Assembly (NCBI GenBank): GCA_009363875.1 | Contig: CM018690.1 | Location: forward strand, 15,579,692-15,643,691 | Reading direction: 5' to 3' | Origin: Mikania micrantha | Taxonomy: Eukaryota > Streptophyta > Magnoliopsida > Asterales > Asteraceae | Length of the DNA: 64,000 nucleotides | Shown here: positions 12,010 through 22,890 of the stretch, one piece after another | Layout: each line of letters starts with the position of its first letter | Position numbering within the stretch: position 1 is the stretch's first letter | Position numbers and translations under genes: made by a program | The notes under the pieces: generated by a model | Database searches by the model: none | The model's input: the letters and a program-made list of their open reading frames with translations, nothing else | Told to the model about the DNA's origin: nothing

Positions 12010-12925
12010 TAAAGATAGCAGAGTTGTGTTTGAAATGTGTTCTGTAAGAGCGGACGAAGTGGGACACGGGAAGGATTCGGGGAAGAAACCGCCGATCCGG
12101 GGCCGGCCGGGAATACCGGGCCCCCGGAAATGGGGTGGGGGAAATCAGGGTGTCCTCACCGATTGTAGCCGAGCGTTGGGAGGGGGAAAAATAGCCGTTG
12201 AGGGTTTAAAAAAAAAATTCAAACTCTATAAAATCTCACCGTTTTTTACATCACAACTCACACTATTTATCATTTTCTTCTTTCATTCTACAATCAAATT
12301 TTATAAAGTTTAAACCAATGGATCCGTTTACGTTTGAACTTCCCCCATTTGAAAGTAAATCGTCAAGTTCTGAAGAAGACGAGATCAATATCACACAACG
12401 AAACTTTCAGTTTTTGTCAACCTTTGTGGCCACGAGTTTAAACGAGTTTGGATCCACCGCATCCTCTTCGAGAAGGTATAAACAATTTTTTTAGTATATT
12501 TGTTTTAGTATATTTGTTTTTTTATTATGTTTTTTACAATATATATGTTACAATATTTTTTAAAAGGTATATACGTCGGGAGGAACGTGCCGAATCACAC
12601 AAGAGGCTTGTTGATCATTATTTTAGCACCGAAACCAACCCAACATTCACCCAAATAACTAATATTTTAAATGTTTTTAATCGTTGTTGCTTATTTTTTA
12701 TAATCGTTGTGGTTTTTTTAATTTAATGTAATATCTTTTTAATTTTAATGTAATTTTACATTTTATTTTTAATGAATCTATTTAATTTTTATTAAAATAA
12801 ATCATTAAAAAATGTGGGGAAAAGTGGGACGACACCGTGCAAAATGAGAAAAAGTGGGAAAAGCTGATGTGACGCTGATGTGACAATAAGAAAAGGTGGA
12901 GAAGATTGGAACCACTCCAAAGATA
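12010..12925 (+). mobile_element. Internally deleted PIF/Harbinger-type transposon
   Basis: The segment has a GC-rich left part with GGGGGAAAT and GTCCTCACCG words, a truncated Harbinger-type reading frame (separate entry) and a right part with GTGGGGAAAAGTGGGACG. The outer ends (AGAGTTGTGTTTGAAATG on the left; on the right, in reverse complement, GGAGTGGTTCCAATCTTCTC) are only loosely similar. The 3-bp TWA target duplication could not be fixed. Bounds are approximate. Confidence 0.45.
12318..12650 (+). pseudogene. Truncated HARBI1-like nuclease (N-terminus only)
   Basis: A start at 12318 opens an acidic, Ser-rich leader of about 53 residues ending in S-S-R-R. A plausible ~90-base intron (GT near 12475, AG near 12567) leads to Y-I-R-R-E-E-R-A-E-S-H-K-R-L-V-D-H-Y-F-S. 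This matches the segment just before the DDE nuclease of plant PIF/Harbinger transposases (typically R-R-Y-I-x-R-D-R-E-x-A-H-x-R-L-x-x-D-Y-F). The frame then drifts into non-homologous AT-rich sequence, so the whole catalytic domain is missing. It is a deletion derivative. Confidence 0.68.
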
Positions 12926-14243
12926 AAATGAAAATCACATACTATATTTGTTTTTAAAAGAAAGATCAAACCAGTTTTTCTTTCCATCGGTTTCTCATCC
13001 ACTAATTTTGACTTTAGATGTTTACTTAAAAGGAATTATGAAGTATATTACTACCTTCGAAAATAAATTATCTATCTACATGGATTTTAGGAAGATTAGG
13101 AAGTTAAATAATAATAATAATAATAATAAAAGTAATATAATAATAATAAGATAAACAATAAAAATAATCATAATAATAAAATTTGGTAACACGTATACTA
13201 TATTTTTAAAATATGTACCGAATTTTGTTAAAAGTGTATTATATTTATAGTACTATGATACATTAAAATACTGAAAATAAAGAAAACACATTGCAAAAAT
13301 ATAGTATAAAAAAATATAACATAAAAAATATTATACAATGTATTTGTATATTAGATTTCTGTTTTTAGAAAAAAGTATATCAACACTATAATAAAATTAA
13401 TGAGAAAAAAAATACAAATTTATAGCATAATTATTTTTAACAAATTATTATCATATAAAAATGTAATAATTGTTTAAAAAAGTTAAAAAACAATGTTTTT
13501 ACAATTACGTATTTTTATTTTTTTGACATATTTATCGTAACTATTGAGTTAAAATTATGAAGTAAATGTTTTCATATTATTTTTAGAAAAAAAAAAAAAA
13601 AAAAAAAAACTTTTAAGTGACTAACCCATATATATCATGTATCGTATTTTCCCCCCTAGTAACGGTCTTCGTGTTAGGTATCTTCGAGTTCAAGATATAA
13701 AATTATAAATTAATTTAATTGAGGAAAAAAAAAATTAGATACTTCAGTTGCAAAGTGCCAAAGTATGAGTTGGGTTTTACTTGAACATCCGTTTTCTTTC
13801 GTTTACTTTAAAACCAAAATTTTGTCCATAAATATTATTTATATATTTTAAATTTAAAGTCTGAATAAAAATGATCAAAATCAAATACACGTGACATTCA
13901 CGACCCATCAACCTCCCTCCGAATTTTCAACTTCTATTTTTGTCAACGACAACCCACTCCCCAAAGAAAATGCATGTCTAATCCAACAACATAATTTCTA
14001 CACCTTTTAACTGTATTTTTTGATATAATAAACACAACATAAAAATCTAAAAATATCAAATTAATTAAACACAATCGACTAGATTTTTAACCCATGATAT
14101 GAAATTAATTCCAAAGTTTTGCATGGAAATTCATTAAAACAACTACTAATTAACAATTAAGATTTAATTACGCTCGTTGATGATCGTTTTTTATAATCGA
14201 ATTAGGAAAAAAATGAAGAGAAATAGATTAATGTTGGTTGAAA
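12926..14243. other. AT-rich region downstream of the WRKY gene
   Basis: No gene is supported. It contains AAT repeats (13108-13150), a long poly-A run (13588-13609) and very AT-rich sequence that includes numerous ATAT words. The WRKY gene's 3' untranslated region should occupy the last 100-300 bases before 14244. Confidence 0.5.
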
Positions 14244-15367
14244 TTAAGATGATTCTAAGATGAGCCCAGAAGTTTCTGCAACAGAAAGAGCATGATTATG
14301 GTCTCCTTCGTAGGTGACGATCAGCATGCTTGGATCATCCAATGCTCGCTCTACATGTTTCCGAGCAGGGCATCCTCTCACACTGCTGCACTTGTAGTAT
14401 CCTCTGTGAATTTTGGGGAACAAATTGGAGAAATTAGAGATGGATTTTCATGATTTTGCAGGTTTTAATGTTTGAATTTGGTTTATGGGTCACCAATTTT
14501 ACCTTGGATGAGGAGATCCTTTAATGGGTTTCTGGCCGTACTTTCTCCATGAGTAATCGTCCGGTGGGATATCGGCGAGCTTCATGCTAATTGCCTTAAC
14601 CCTAATCACCCTCCTCATCCTCAGCTTTCTGTAACACGGGTAAATTTTCATATCAACTTGAATTATGGGAGAAATTGGTGATTTAAATAACTGTTGTTTG
14701 ATGATATTTACCTCCTTTTAGAACAGTGACACTTGCCGGGAGCCCCGTTTTCCGACGAATTACACTTCCGCTTTAGGCAAGACGAAGTGCACAACGGAGG
14801 TTTACCACCGGCCGACTGCTGTTTCCCGTCGGAATCTCCGGTCAACGAGGATATAAACGAGCTGGCTCGAGAAACCGCCGGAGAGTAAGAGAAACTAATC
14901 GTTTTAGGCAAAGAGTCATTCCTTTGAAACAGAGGCGGTTGATTACCGGTCGCCGGAGCCGAAGCCGGTGGCGGTGGAAGAACAAAAGGTACCTGTTGTA
15001 TAGGTGTCGGACAGTAGACCTTAGTCTCACTATCCTCCAAAACGACATCGTCTTGCTCGTGGTCCTTCATGATCGTCTGATTTTGAATCATTTGGTACCC
15101 ACTTTGGTTAACAGGACCTCGTCGGAATCGTGCATGTCCGGTGAGTTCCCGACCGGGTCTCTCCAACAGAGATATGACCCGTTTGAACTTCGTTACAGCA
15201 ACGTCGGCTACGGCTTTATAATCCGCCGGAGATTGTTGTTGCGACTGCGATTGAGAGAGCAAACGGATGAGCTTTTGGACGCTTTCGAGGCCAGAAGCAG
15301 CCTCTTGCACGGCGGAGTTCTCGGCGGAGGCGGTGGTTCTGAAACCCATGATGAGATCTACGGCCAT
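14244..15367 (-). CDS. WRKY11: WRKY transcription factor, group IId (WRKY11/17-like)
   Basis: Three exons on the minus strand (15367-14712, 14628-14503, 14403-14244) encode 313 residues, with GT-AG introns and consistent phases. The start at M-A-V-D-L matches WRKY11/17 N-termini; an upstream in-frame ATG is in the leader. Residues 18-38 (A-V-Q-E-A-A-S-G-L) are subgroup-specific. The calmodulin-binding C-motif lies at about 58-70 (V-T-K-F-K-R-V-I-S-L-L) and is followed by L-T-G-H-A-R-F-R-R (75-83). Cys-rich and basic regions with a nuclear localisation signal lie at 193-227, directly before the DNA-binding domain. WRKYGQK is at 246-252, with a C-X5-C-X23-H-X-H zinc site at C266, C272, H296 and H298. 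The second intron falls after P-H-P-R, the conserved position of this group. Family members bind W-boxes (TTGACY) in the nucleus and modulate defence and stress. Whether it is 11- or 17-type is not resolvable. Confidence 0.95.
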
Positions 15368-15414
15368 GGCGATTGAACCATGAAAAATGATGATATTTGT
15401 TGGTGATAAGAAGC

Positions 15415-15560
15415 GGTCAAAATGAGGGGATTGAAGGGGTAAATAGGTGAGGAAAAAGCAGAAAAGTAAGCAGTAGGTGACGGACATGTTGTTTTATCAT
15501 TCTGCCTAGTCAAAAGTAGGTTTGAGTATTTTATTTTTGTTTTAGTAATTTTTATTGACC
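15415..15560 (-). promoter_or_regulatory. Cluster of three W-box elements upstream of the WRKY gene
   Basis: TTGACC (minus strand, 15415-15420), TTGACT (minus strand, 15508-15513) and TTGACC (plus strand, 15555-15560) fall 48-193 bases upstream of the WRKY start codon. TTGACY is the W-box bound by WRKY proteins, and W-box clusters are common in WRKY promoters. Auto- or cross-regulation is therefore plausible, but it is inferred from the motifs alone. Confidence 0.5.
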
Positions 15561-18057
15561 AAATTAGTCCCGAGTTTTCTTCAAGGATGTATAATTTAAA
15601 AGGTAATAATACATAAGATGCACTTAAAGGCACGTTACTTAATAGCCTAGTTTGGATTTGCATGTTAATTTTTTTTAATATTATCAGCTGTTTTTTTATA
15701 TAAAAAGTGTTTTACTCTTAATTTTACGGCTGAATATGCTTTCACGATTTTATTTATAGAGTCATGCTCATTTTTATTATAGATAATATTCTAAGATTTT
15801 ATACATTTTTTATCTGTACTAATACATTATTGTACTTGTTAGTTATAAAAATAACCCGCAATTAATAAACTACTTTTTTTTATTAAAATACGACACTCAT
15901 ATAATTCTATGTTGCAATGTGTGAAATATACTAGAGAATGAATGGACATTAATAATAAAATAATTAATATATAATAGTAATAATTAAATAACGTTACTAA
16001 TCAAACAATACTAATTATTATTATATAATATATATTTTTCATTAATTTTTATTTGTTGGTTAATGACTAAAGTAGTTAACATCTATTTTTGTTGGTCACA
16101 AAATCAAACGGGAGGTGTTATTTTGATCAACATTAGAATTTGATTCAGAAAAGTCATGTGTAAATTTACTTTTTTCTTGACATTTTTTTTAAAGATTTTT
16201 ATTTGCATGCTCACATTGGATTTGTGTTCCTTGATGCTTAGTTAAAATGTCGCAATTTTAAACACGTTTGAAAAGTTTGGTGGTCCTTTGTAGTTTTTGT
16301 AGTATTAAATTCTAAAAAAATCCTGTTCAAACGGATCATGTTCATATAAACACGCAAACATATACATATATATATATATATCTATATATTCGTGTCATAT
16401 TTTTTCATATACTTACATGATTATATTGTTCGAGTTGTTTTAGATTCAAGTTAAATCTACAACACAAACATAGTGCTGGCAATTTCAGACACGATAAAAT
16501 AGGTGGGTAACCGATTAACTTCTAAAAATATTAAATTGTCTAACCCCTTTTCCTTAACAGGTTTTTAATAGTTTTTAAAAGGTCATTTATAGTGTTAACT
16601 GTTAACAGTGTTTTTAACGGATCATTTCGTGTTTACGTGTTTTTAACGGGTCGTGTTCGTGTTTGGAAAAACAAACATGATAAGAATTCGTGTTGTGTTC
16701 GTGTTTTATTTCTTAATATGTCGTGTCTTAACGGATCATGTCTTATTTGTTATGGTAGCCCTAGGAAACATTTTACACCCCTAACTCCAAGGCCTAATAG
16801 TGGTTAACACCATTTTACACCCCTAAATTTACAAGGCACGCTACCCAATCTAATATCATGCCCTCCGTACACATCGATTTGATGCAACTTCGTCTGTAGG
16901 CTAGTGACTTGCAATCTCTACTGCATAGAGAAGTCCACACTCCACACAACCTTTTAACAGTGTTAGCTAGCTACTAATGGGTGATAAGATGATCACATTA
17001 CACCACAAAGGCTCCACAACAATCAAAAGCAAGAACCCTGCATAACGTGCCCTAGTTATAGAGAAGATGATAAATGACGGTCGAATGTGTGATTGAGTTT
17101 CTCTTGTGTGCATATATCTAAAGACGTGTCAGATACTTATAGTTAAAAATCAATTATGAGACGTCCTATGACATAAGTGTGACTTCGTTAGAAAACGAAT
17201 GACATATTTATACTAATATTAGTCACGTAGTAACTGACTTGCCCACCGTGACATTTTCTAGCCTCCAATGCTAAATTAAAATCATTTGATCTTAAATTAA
17301 GAGTAAAGAAATCTAACAAAGAATAAGTTGAACCAGTAAATCAAAATCAATTCATCAAAATAGTCGAATTTTCTTTTTGATTCGTGTTATATCTTTATAT
17401 AGAGAAATAATGCATATAGTTATGAAACAAATGACCTTTATAAACCTTTATAGTTGTGTATCTATCTTTGCTCATGTATCAGATTTTTTTGTCACTAATA
17501 TAGACTTAAATTTATGTTATATAAAAATGGAGTTCTTGTATCATATTTTTGATCAAACATCATCAACAAACGTAGATTTGTTGGTAGTTAAACTAGAAAA
17601 CTTATTACATACGTGAATGAAATTGTACATCTTCTGTTTTCTTTTTCAAATTGATATGAAAATGACAAAAAAGTAGTTTACTTCGTTATTTAAGACATGA
17701 AGTTTATATATATTATGTATCATTATTTTATAAATCATTTAACACATATAGAGAGATGAGATAATTATGTACTCAATGATAGTGACTCGAACATGTCATA
17801 TGAATTAGAATTGGTAAATCAATACTTTTTACGGTTTGCAATTTACAGATCAACTACTCAAGCAATAAATTGTGCCAATTTTTTCGGCTCATCAAAAGAT
17901 AAGATGAAGCCTGGAAAAATATGACGGGCGAGCGGGACGAGGCGGGTAACGAGTCAAACAAGTTCAGGTCTAGATGGGTATTATAAGGTAAGTGTTGACT
18001 TACCCTATTAATAATTAAGAACATGCATCATATCTGTATTACACAATTAATGGCTTA
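15561..18057. other. Gene-free AT-rich region
   Basis: No coding region is supported. It includes a TA microsatellite at about 16364-16392 and a hAT-like ACACG-rich repeat (separate entry). The remaining sequence shows nothing recognisable. Confidence 0.5.
16470..16800. mobile_element. Degenerate MITE with TCGTGTT/AACGGGTCGTG repeats
   Basis: The left part, GTGCTGGCAATTTCAGACAC, followed by many TTAACGGGTCGTGTTCGTG-like words resembles a common dicot non-autonomous element built from ACACGACACG repeats. No clear terminal inverted repeat or target duplication is preserved, so the class (probably hAT) and ends are uncertain. Confidence 0.35.
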
Positions 18058-18225
18058 AAAAATGGTGAATGCCACAGTTAGGCGACTCTTACCGACTGAT
18101 CACACGGCCAACATGAGAAAGGTAAATCGCGTGACATAGGGAAAATTTGGTGGTGCTGGGCTTTGAACCCTAGACTTTCATCATAGATTTTCACTGCATT
18201 ACCATTAGGCCACTATCGCGGGGAC
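18058..18225 (-). mobile_element. tRNA-derived SINE-like element
   Basis: Read on the minus strand, the head has TGGCCTAATGGTAATGC (box A-like, complement of 18198-18213) and GGTTCAAAGCCC (box B-like, complement of 18158-18169), spaced as in a tRNA gene but without a foldable acceptor stem. About 100 bases of non-tRNA body follow. An intact tRNA gene is not supported. Confidence 0.5.
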
Positions 18226-18256
18226 AATGACTTAAAAGCTACAAGGTATTGACAAA

Positions 18257-19883
18257 CAGGGACGGAGCTTGAGAAAATGCTCGGAGGGGGCCAAAGATTT
18301 TTTAGGAAGAAAACGGATGGGGCCAAATGATTTTTAGGAAGAAAACGGATGGGGCCGAATGCTTTTTAGGAAGAAAACAAAGGGGACCGAATGATTTTCC
18401 GACAAAATACTACTGAATCGACCCTTCTGGCCGGACCCCAATAAAGAACCGTCCTTGTTAACAAATATATGCTTCAAATGTTTGTAAATTGTATGGTTTG
18501 TGTAGACTTTCTTAATGACTGATCGACTAACTATATTATACAATGATAACAAAAATGATGGGACTATAGCCAAGCACTTTCCACAAATTACATTTTTTTT
18601 TCCGCCATGAGATAACACTATAATGCTCCACCATACAATTTATAACGATTTTGTGCCCCATTAGCATTACGCTGAACATATATGTTGTTGACATTCACAC
18701 AATCTTGTCTTTTGCTAAGTAGAGAGCGTCTACACATCAAGACAAATGATGCACTAGTACGTCACGACAAGTTTATAATATGATTTTTTTTATTAGCTAA
18801 TTGTTGTTATTTACATCTTATCCTAAATGGGGTTTCATTGGAAGTCGTCTCTATATTTATACGTGGTAGATGTAATGATGTCTATATCTTACCCACTTCA
18901 GATCATACATTAGATTTGCTAATGTTGCGACATATTGAGTATGATGTCGACGACGACATTTTTATTTACATTATTGGGTTGTAAAATTTGTTAGTTTTAT
19001 TTGATTGTTTTATATCAGTCTATTTGTATATAAGATTATTTACTAGTAAAACATATAATGTGACATGCATACTTTTGAAAATTTGTCAAAACGTATGTAC
19101 TTACGTATTAATTGAAATGTTTTTCTTAAACTTATGTGATGTGGCATACAATTGGTCTTATTTACGTATTTTCGTCAACGATGGGGTTAGACATGTAAAA
19201 ATACCGGTTAATCGTTTAGTGTGCACATTTTTCTTACAACTCTTAATTCTTCTAATAACATGCAATACGTTCAAACCATGTGGCTCTCCTGATGTTACAC
19301 AATTTTAATAAAATCGGTCACTAAATTTTTAAGCCAAGAACAACTCACATACATTCTCAACTTAAAATAAGACAAGGGTGTGTGTTCCTCAACAAAATAT
19401 TCAGTTGTGAAAAAAACGAATAAATGAAAACGACATGACTACAACAATTAAAACGAGTTAATTAAAAATAGTCAAAATAGGTCAGGTAAAACAAGTAAAA
19501 ACAAAATTCATAAATTCATAAAACAATTAAAACAGGTTAATTAAGAAAGGATATCAAATTGAAGTTAAAAAAACATTGTTTGCATTATAATCACATTCGT
19601 GAAATTTAAACAGCTAGTCAGTTAAATTCATAAATTAAAAACAAATTTTTCTTCATCTTCATCTATCTAGAATTCAATGTTCAATTTATTTCATAACCTA
19701 CATTCTATACATAGTTTAACAACAAAATGAAAAAAAATGATTAATTTTAATTTAATCAAGGGTCTGTTAATAAAACACAAGAAGGCATAATGTTTTTTAG
19801 TTAAATTTATTATGAGATTTATACTATTTTTTTTTTGAGTGGGGGCCTTGCCACCCCCTCCATTCAACACGAATCCGGCCCTG
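18257..19883. mobile_element. TIR-flanked repeat with CAGGGACGGAGC-type ends
   Basis: CAGGGACGGAGC at 18257-18268 pairs with TCCGGCCCTG ending at 19883 as an imperfect terminal inverted repeat, and GGGGGCC words follow and precede the ends. This pattern (CAGGG-C-GGA plus a GGGGGCCA subterminal run) is seen in common dicot DNA elements. Flanking duplication is not clear. A four-fold tandem repeat sits inside the left end. It is possible that two unrelated fragments are being joined here. Confidence 0.4.
18285..18405. repeat. ~36-bp tandem repeat, about 3.5 copies
   Basis: The unit contains TTTTTAGGAAGAAAACGGAT followed by GGGGCC(A/G)AATG. The copies differ by point changes. It is located just inside the left TIR of the 18257-19883 repeat. 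Confidence 0.85.
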
Positions 19884-20859
19884 AACGTTAATAAATGATT
19901 TTAATACTTATATCTATCATTTTAACAATAGTAAATTACAGTAATTTGGCTCCTACGATTTAACTGTTTTAACTATTTCAATTCAAAATAAAATCTTATA
20001 TTAATACAACCCCAATAGTTTAAAAAACTAACGGTTTTGGCCCATAACCATAGTTAGGTTTGAGGTCAAAACCATTAGAATAGTTAAGTTTGTGGGTCAA
20101 AACCGTTAGAATAGTTAAGTTTGTGGGTCAAAACCGTTGGTTGTTTAAACCACGGGGGCTATATTGATGGAAGATTTATTTTTTGGTTAAAATAGTTAAA
20201 ACACTGAAACCACATAAAACAAAATCATAATTTACTCTTTTAAAAATATTAATTACAAACTTTATGTAACATGCGCACTCAATTCATTTTGAACACTTGA
20301 CAATACAGACTTATGAGGCATCAGACCAAATAAAGATGTGGTTTTTATAAATATAATGCGGATATGCAAATAAAAGATACCGCCTATGTCAAATGGTCAA
20401 TCAAAAAAATGAGTTAACAACTTGTCTTAGCTACTTTTAATAAATAAGAGTAAGTAAGGTATCATATATATTAATAAAAAATCAGTGAAAAGTACTAATT
20501 TATACTAATTACTTTATTATACTAAGAAAAATGTAAACTTAGAACTAAGTTAAATTGAGAAAACCGTTACAAAGCAACAAACTTGACTTCAGATTTGAAA
20601 ACAATTAATAAAATGGTAATCACTTCCGGGTTTTAAGCCTAAATATCAACAATGATTTTAGGTTAAACTTAGATTGGAATCACATAAACATGACTTTGTT
20701 AATCAATTTGATTAAAGTGACAATAATAAAAGAAAAATTTAAGACTTGATCATTCACACAATTAACAACAAATATATATAAAGCAACAAACAATTACCAA
20801 TGAACACACAATGCAAGAAAACCGAACACTGATGACAATACATAATTACTAAAACATAT
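19884..20859. other. Gene-free region left of the LTR retrotransposon
   Basis: Nothing coding is supported. At 20049-20136 there are three direct copies of a ~31-base unit containing TAGTTAAGTTTGTGGGTCAA. The last two copies (20075-20105 and 20106-20136) are nearly identical and the first is diverged. Confidence 0.6.
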
Positions 20860-21144
20860 GTATATGTAACGACCTGTTTTTTTAATAAGTAAATGTATTG
20901 GAAATAATCGTTAATTTAACGATTGTGATTGTTGAAATTGAAAAGACGTGAGAATTACGTCATCAATGGCAAGAGCACATGTGATCGTTCTAGAAATCCA
21001 TGTCGATTTGATGATGATAATTATGATAGGTTGATAGTATGTGGGAAATCATGAATGTGGGAGAAAACAGTGCGTGAAACGGAGTTACGGATTGTTCGGA
21101 ATCGCGAAACGAAGAGAATTACAAAGATAGTATGTTTCGGGATT

Positions 21145-21270
21145 CTTCGCGGTACGCGAAGATGGTTCTGAGGCTTCTTCACGGTACGCGAAGCACCCAA
21201 AATATCTGAGAATCCCGAAATTCTTCGCGGTACGCGAAGGCTCCTTTTTCCCTCTTCGCGGTACGCGACG
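21145..21270. repeat. Four CGCG-GTA-CGCG hairpins
   Basis: CTTCGCG-GTA-CGCGAAG occurs at 21145-21161 and 21223-21239 as a perfect 7-bp stem with a 3-base loop. Near-copies lie at 21177-21193 (one mismatch) and 21254-21270 (one mismatch). The same four recur in the 3' LTR at 27498-27514, 27530-27546, 27576-27592 and 27607-27623. Confidence 0.9.
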
Positions 21271-22340
21271 GATGGGGCGGCTGGATAAATTGTTGATCTT
21301 ATCACAATTCAATGAAGAAATTATTTATTTTTACTTTCTTCGAACTCAGACGTCCCAGAAGCATACCAGACGAAATTTTGAGCTACAAACTTCAGTTTTG
21401 AAGCCATCTAAACATCTGGATCGTGCCAAGGATCGATTCTACAACTCCTGATCGTCGTTTTCATCCGAGAACTTCGTTCAAAAGGGTAACGATTCGATCT
21501 CTTCTACTAGTTTGATATTTTGTGGATTAAATTTAGTTTTGAATGTAATACTATGATTATGGGTATTGATTATTGCCTAGTTGATGACTAGGGATTGTTA
21601 GAAGCGAAGAACTTGAGATTTTGATGGTGAAATATCCGTGTTGAAGCCGGGATAATGTCCGGTTGTTATGAAACCCATATCATGGCGTGATAACTAGTAG
21701 GATGAGTAAATGGTGATTTTGAAATAAATATGGATTATGATCCATTGTTAAATGATGATTATGATGAATTGATGTTAAAAATTATTAATAGTTACGATCA
21801 TAAATGAATTTTGAATAATAGAGGTGATTAAGGATCGTAACTAATATAACTGAACATCAATTATTTGATGAAATGCCTAAGGAGGCATGAAATATGATTA
21901 AGTGTGATAATTGACTAAAACTTGCTAAACGTAGCAAGATAAAGTCAGTTATGTGATAAGTTGACTTTGAAGAAGTCAAATCAGTCAAGTGCGTTGAACT
22001 TGATTGTATGTGTTATATGTATTGAATATAGTTGTATATGTGTGAATATGCAACTAGGTGTTGGTGGTGAACGTCAAGTGACAATTCACAGAAGTGGAAA
22101 AGAGGTTGTAGGAAGTGAACAACCGCTTGAACCAGGTAAGTTACCCAACTTACTGTAACATTACATATAAGAAGTAGAATGAGTCTACTTGTGTGCCTGA
22201 TATGTGATTGAAACTAATGGATGAGAAATCCTTTAGTTTGTGTTGTGGTGTTTCTATGAGAAACGTGTATGCAATATATTTGCACTGGAATAACCGGATG
22301 AACCGGTGATTAATCAATATGATTTTGGTGTTAATATAAA

Positions 22341-22890
22341 TGATTGTGGTTATTGTTGCTGCATGATTCACAGTGTGTGTGAACATGCCGTGATCATGAT
22401 TGTGGTTATCGTTGCTGCATGATTCACAAGGTGTGTGAACATGCCGTTATCGTGATTGTGGTTATTGTTGCTGCATGATTCACAGTGTGTGTGAACATGC
22501 CGTGATCATGATTGTGGTTATCGTGCTGCATGATTCACAAGGTGTGTGAACATGCCGTGGTCGTGATTGTGGTTATGGTTGCTGCATGATTCACAATGTG
22601 TGTGAACATGCCGTGATCATGATGGTGGTTATTATTGCTGCATGATTCACAAGGCGTGTGAACATGCCGTTATCGTGATTGTGGTTATTGTTGCTGCATG
22701 GTTCACGGTGTGTGTGAACATGCCGTGATTATGATTGTGGTTATCGTTGCTGCATGATTCACAAGGTGTGTGAACATGCCGTGGTCGTGATTGTGGTTAT
22801 GGTTGCTGCATGATTCACAATGTGTGTGAACATGCCGTGATCATGATGGTGGTTATTATGGCTGCATGAGTCACACGGTGTGTGAACGTG
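22341..22890. repeat. ~57-bp tandem array in the LTR, about ten copies
   Basis: Each unit runs GATTGTGGTTAT, then GTTGCTGCATGATTCACA, a few bases, TGTGTGAACATGCCGT. Units vary by point changes and the array includes an internal larger-period duplication (alternating GTGATCATG and GTGGTCGTG linkers). Each unit contains a TTCACA/TGTGAA stem. The second copy of the array is at 28694-29243. Confidence 0.9.

Noticed and set aside
14924..15376. 150-residue plus-strand open frame, Arg-rich
   Set aside because: Antisense shadow of WRKY exon 1, which has clear family motifs and splice sites.
21145..21270. CRISPR-like array of palindromic repeats
   Set aside because: The spacing is irregular and the DNA is a eukaryotic LTR. 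The hairpins are better described as LTR repeats.
21021..21312. Minus-strand open frames of 94 and 75 residues with Arg-rich repeats, present identically at 27374-27665
   Set aside because: They are translations of the CGCG-GTA-CGCG hairpin cluster in both LTRs. The repeated R-E-E and V-P-R-R words come from the DNA repeat.
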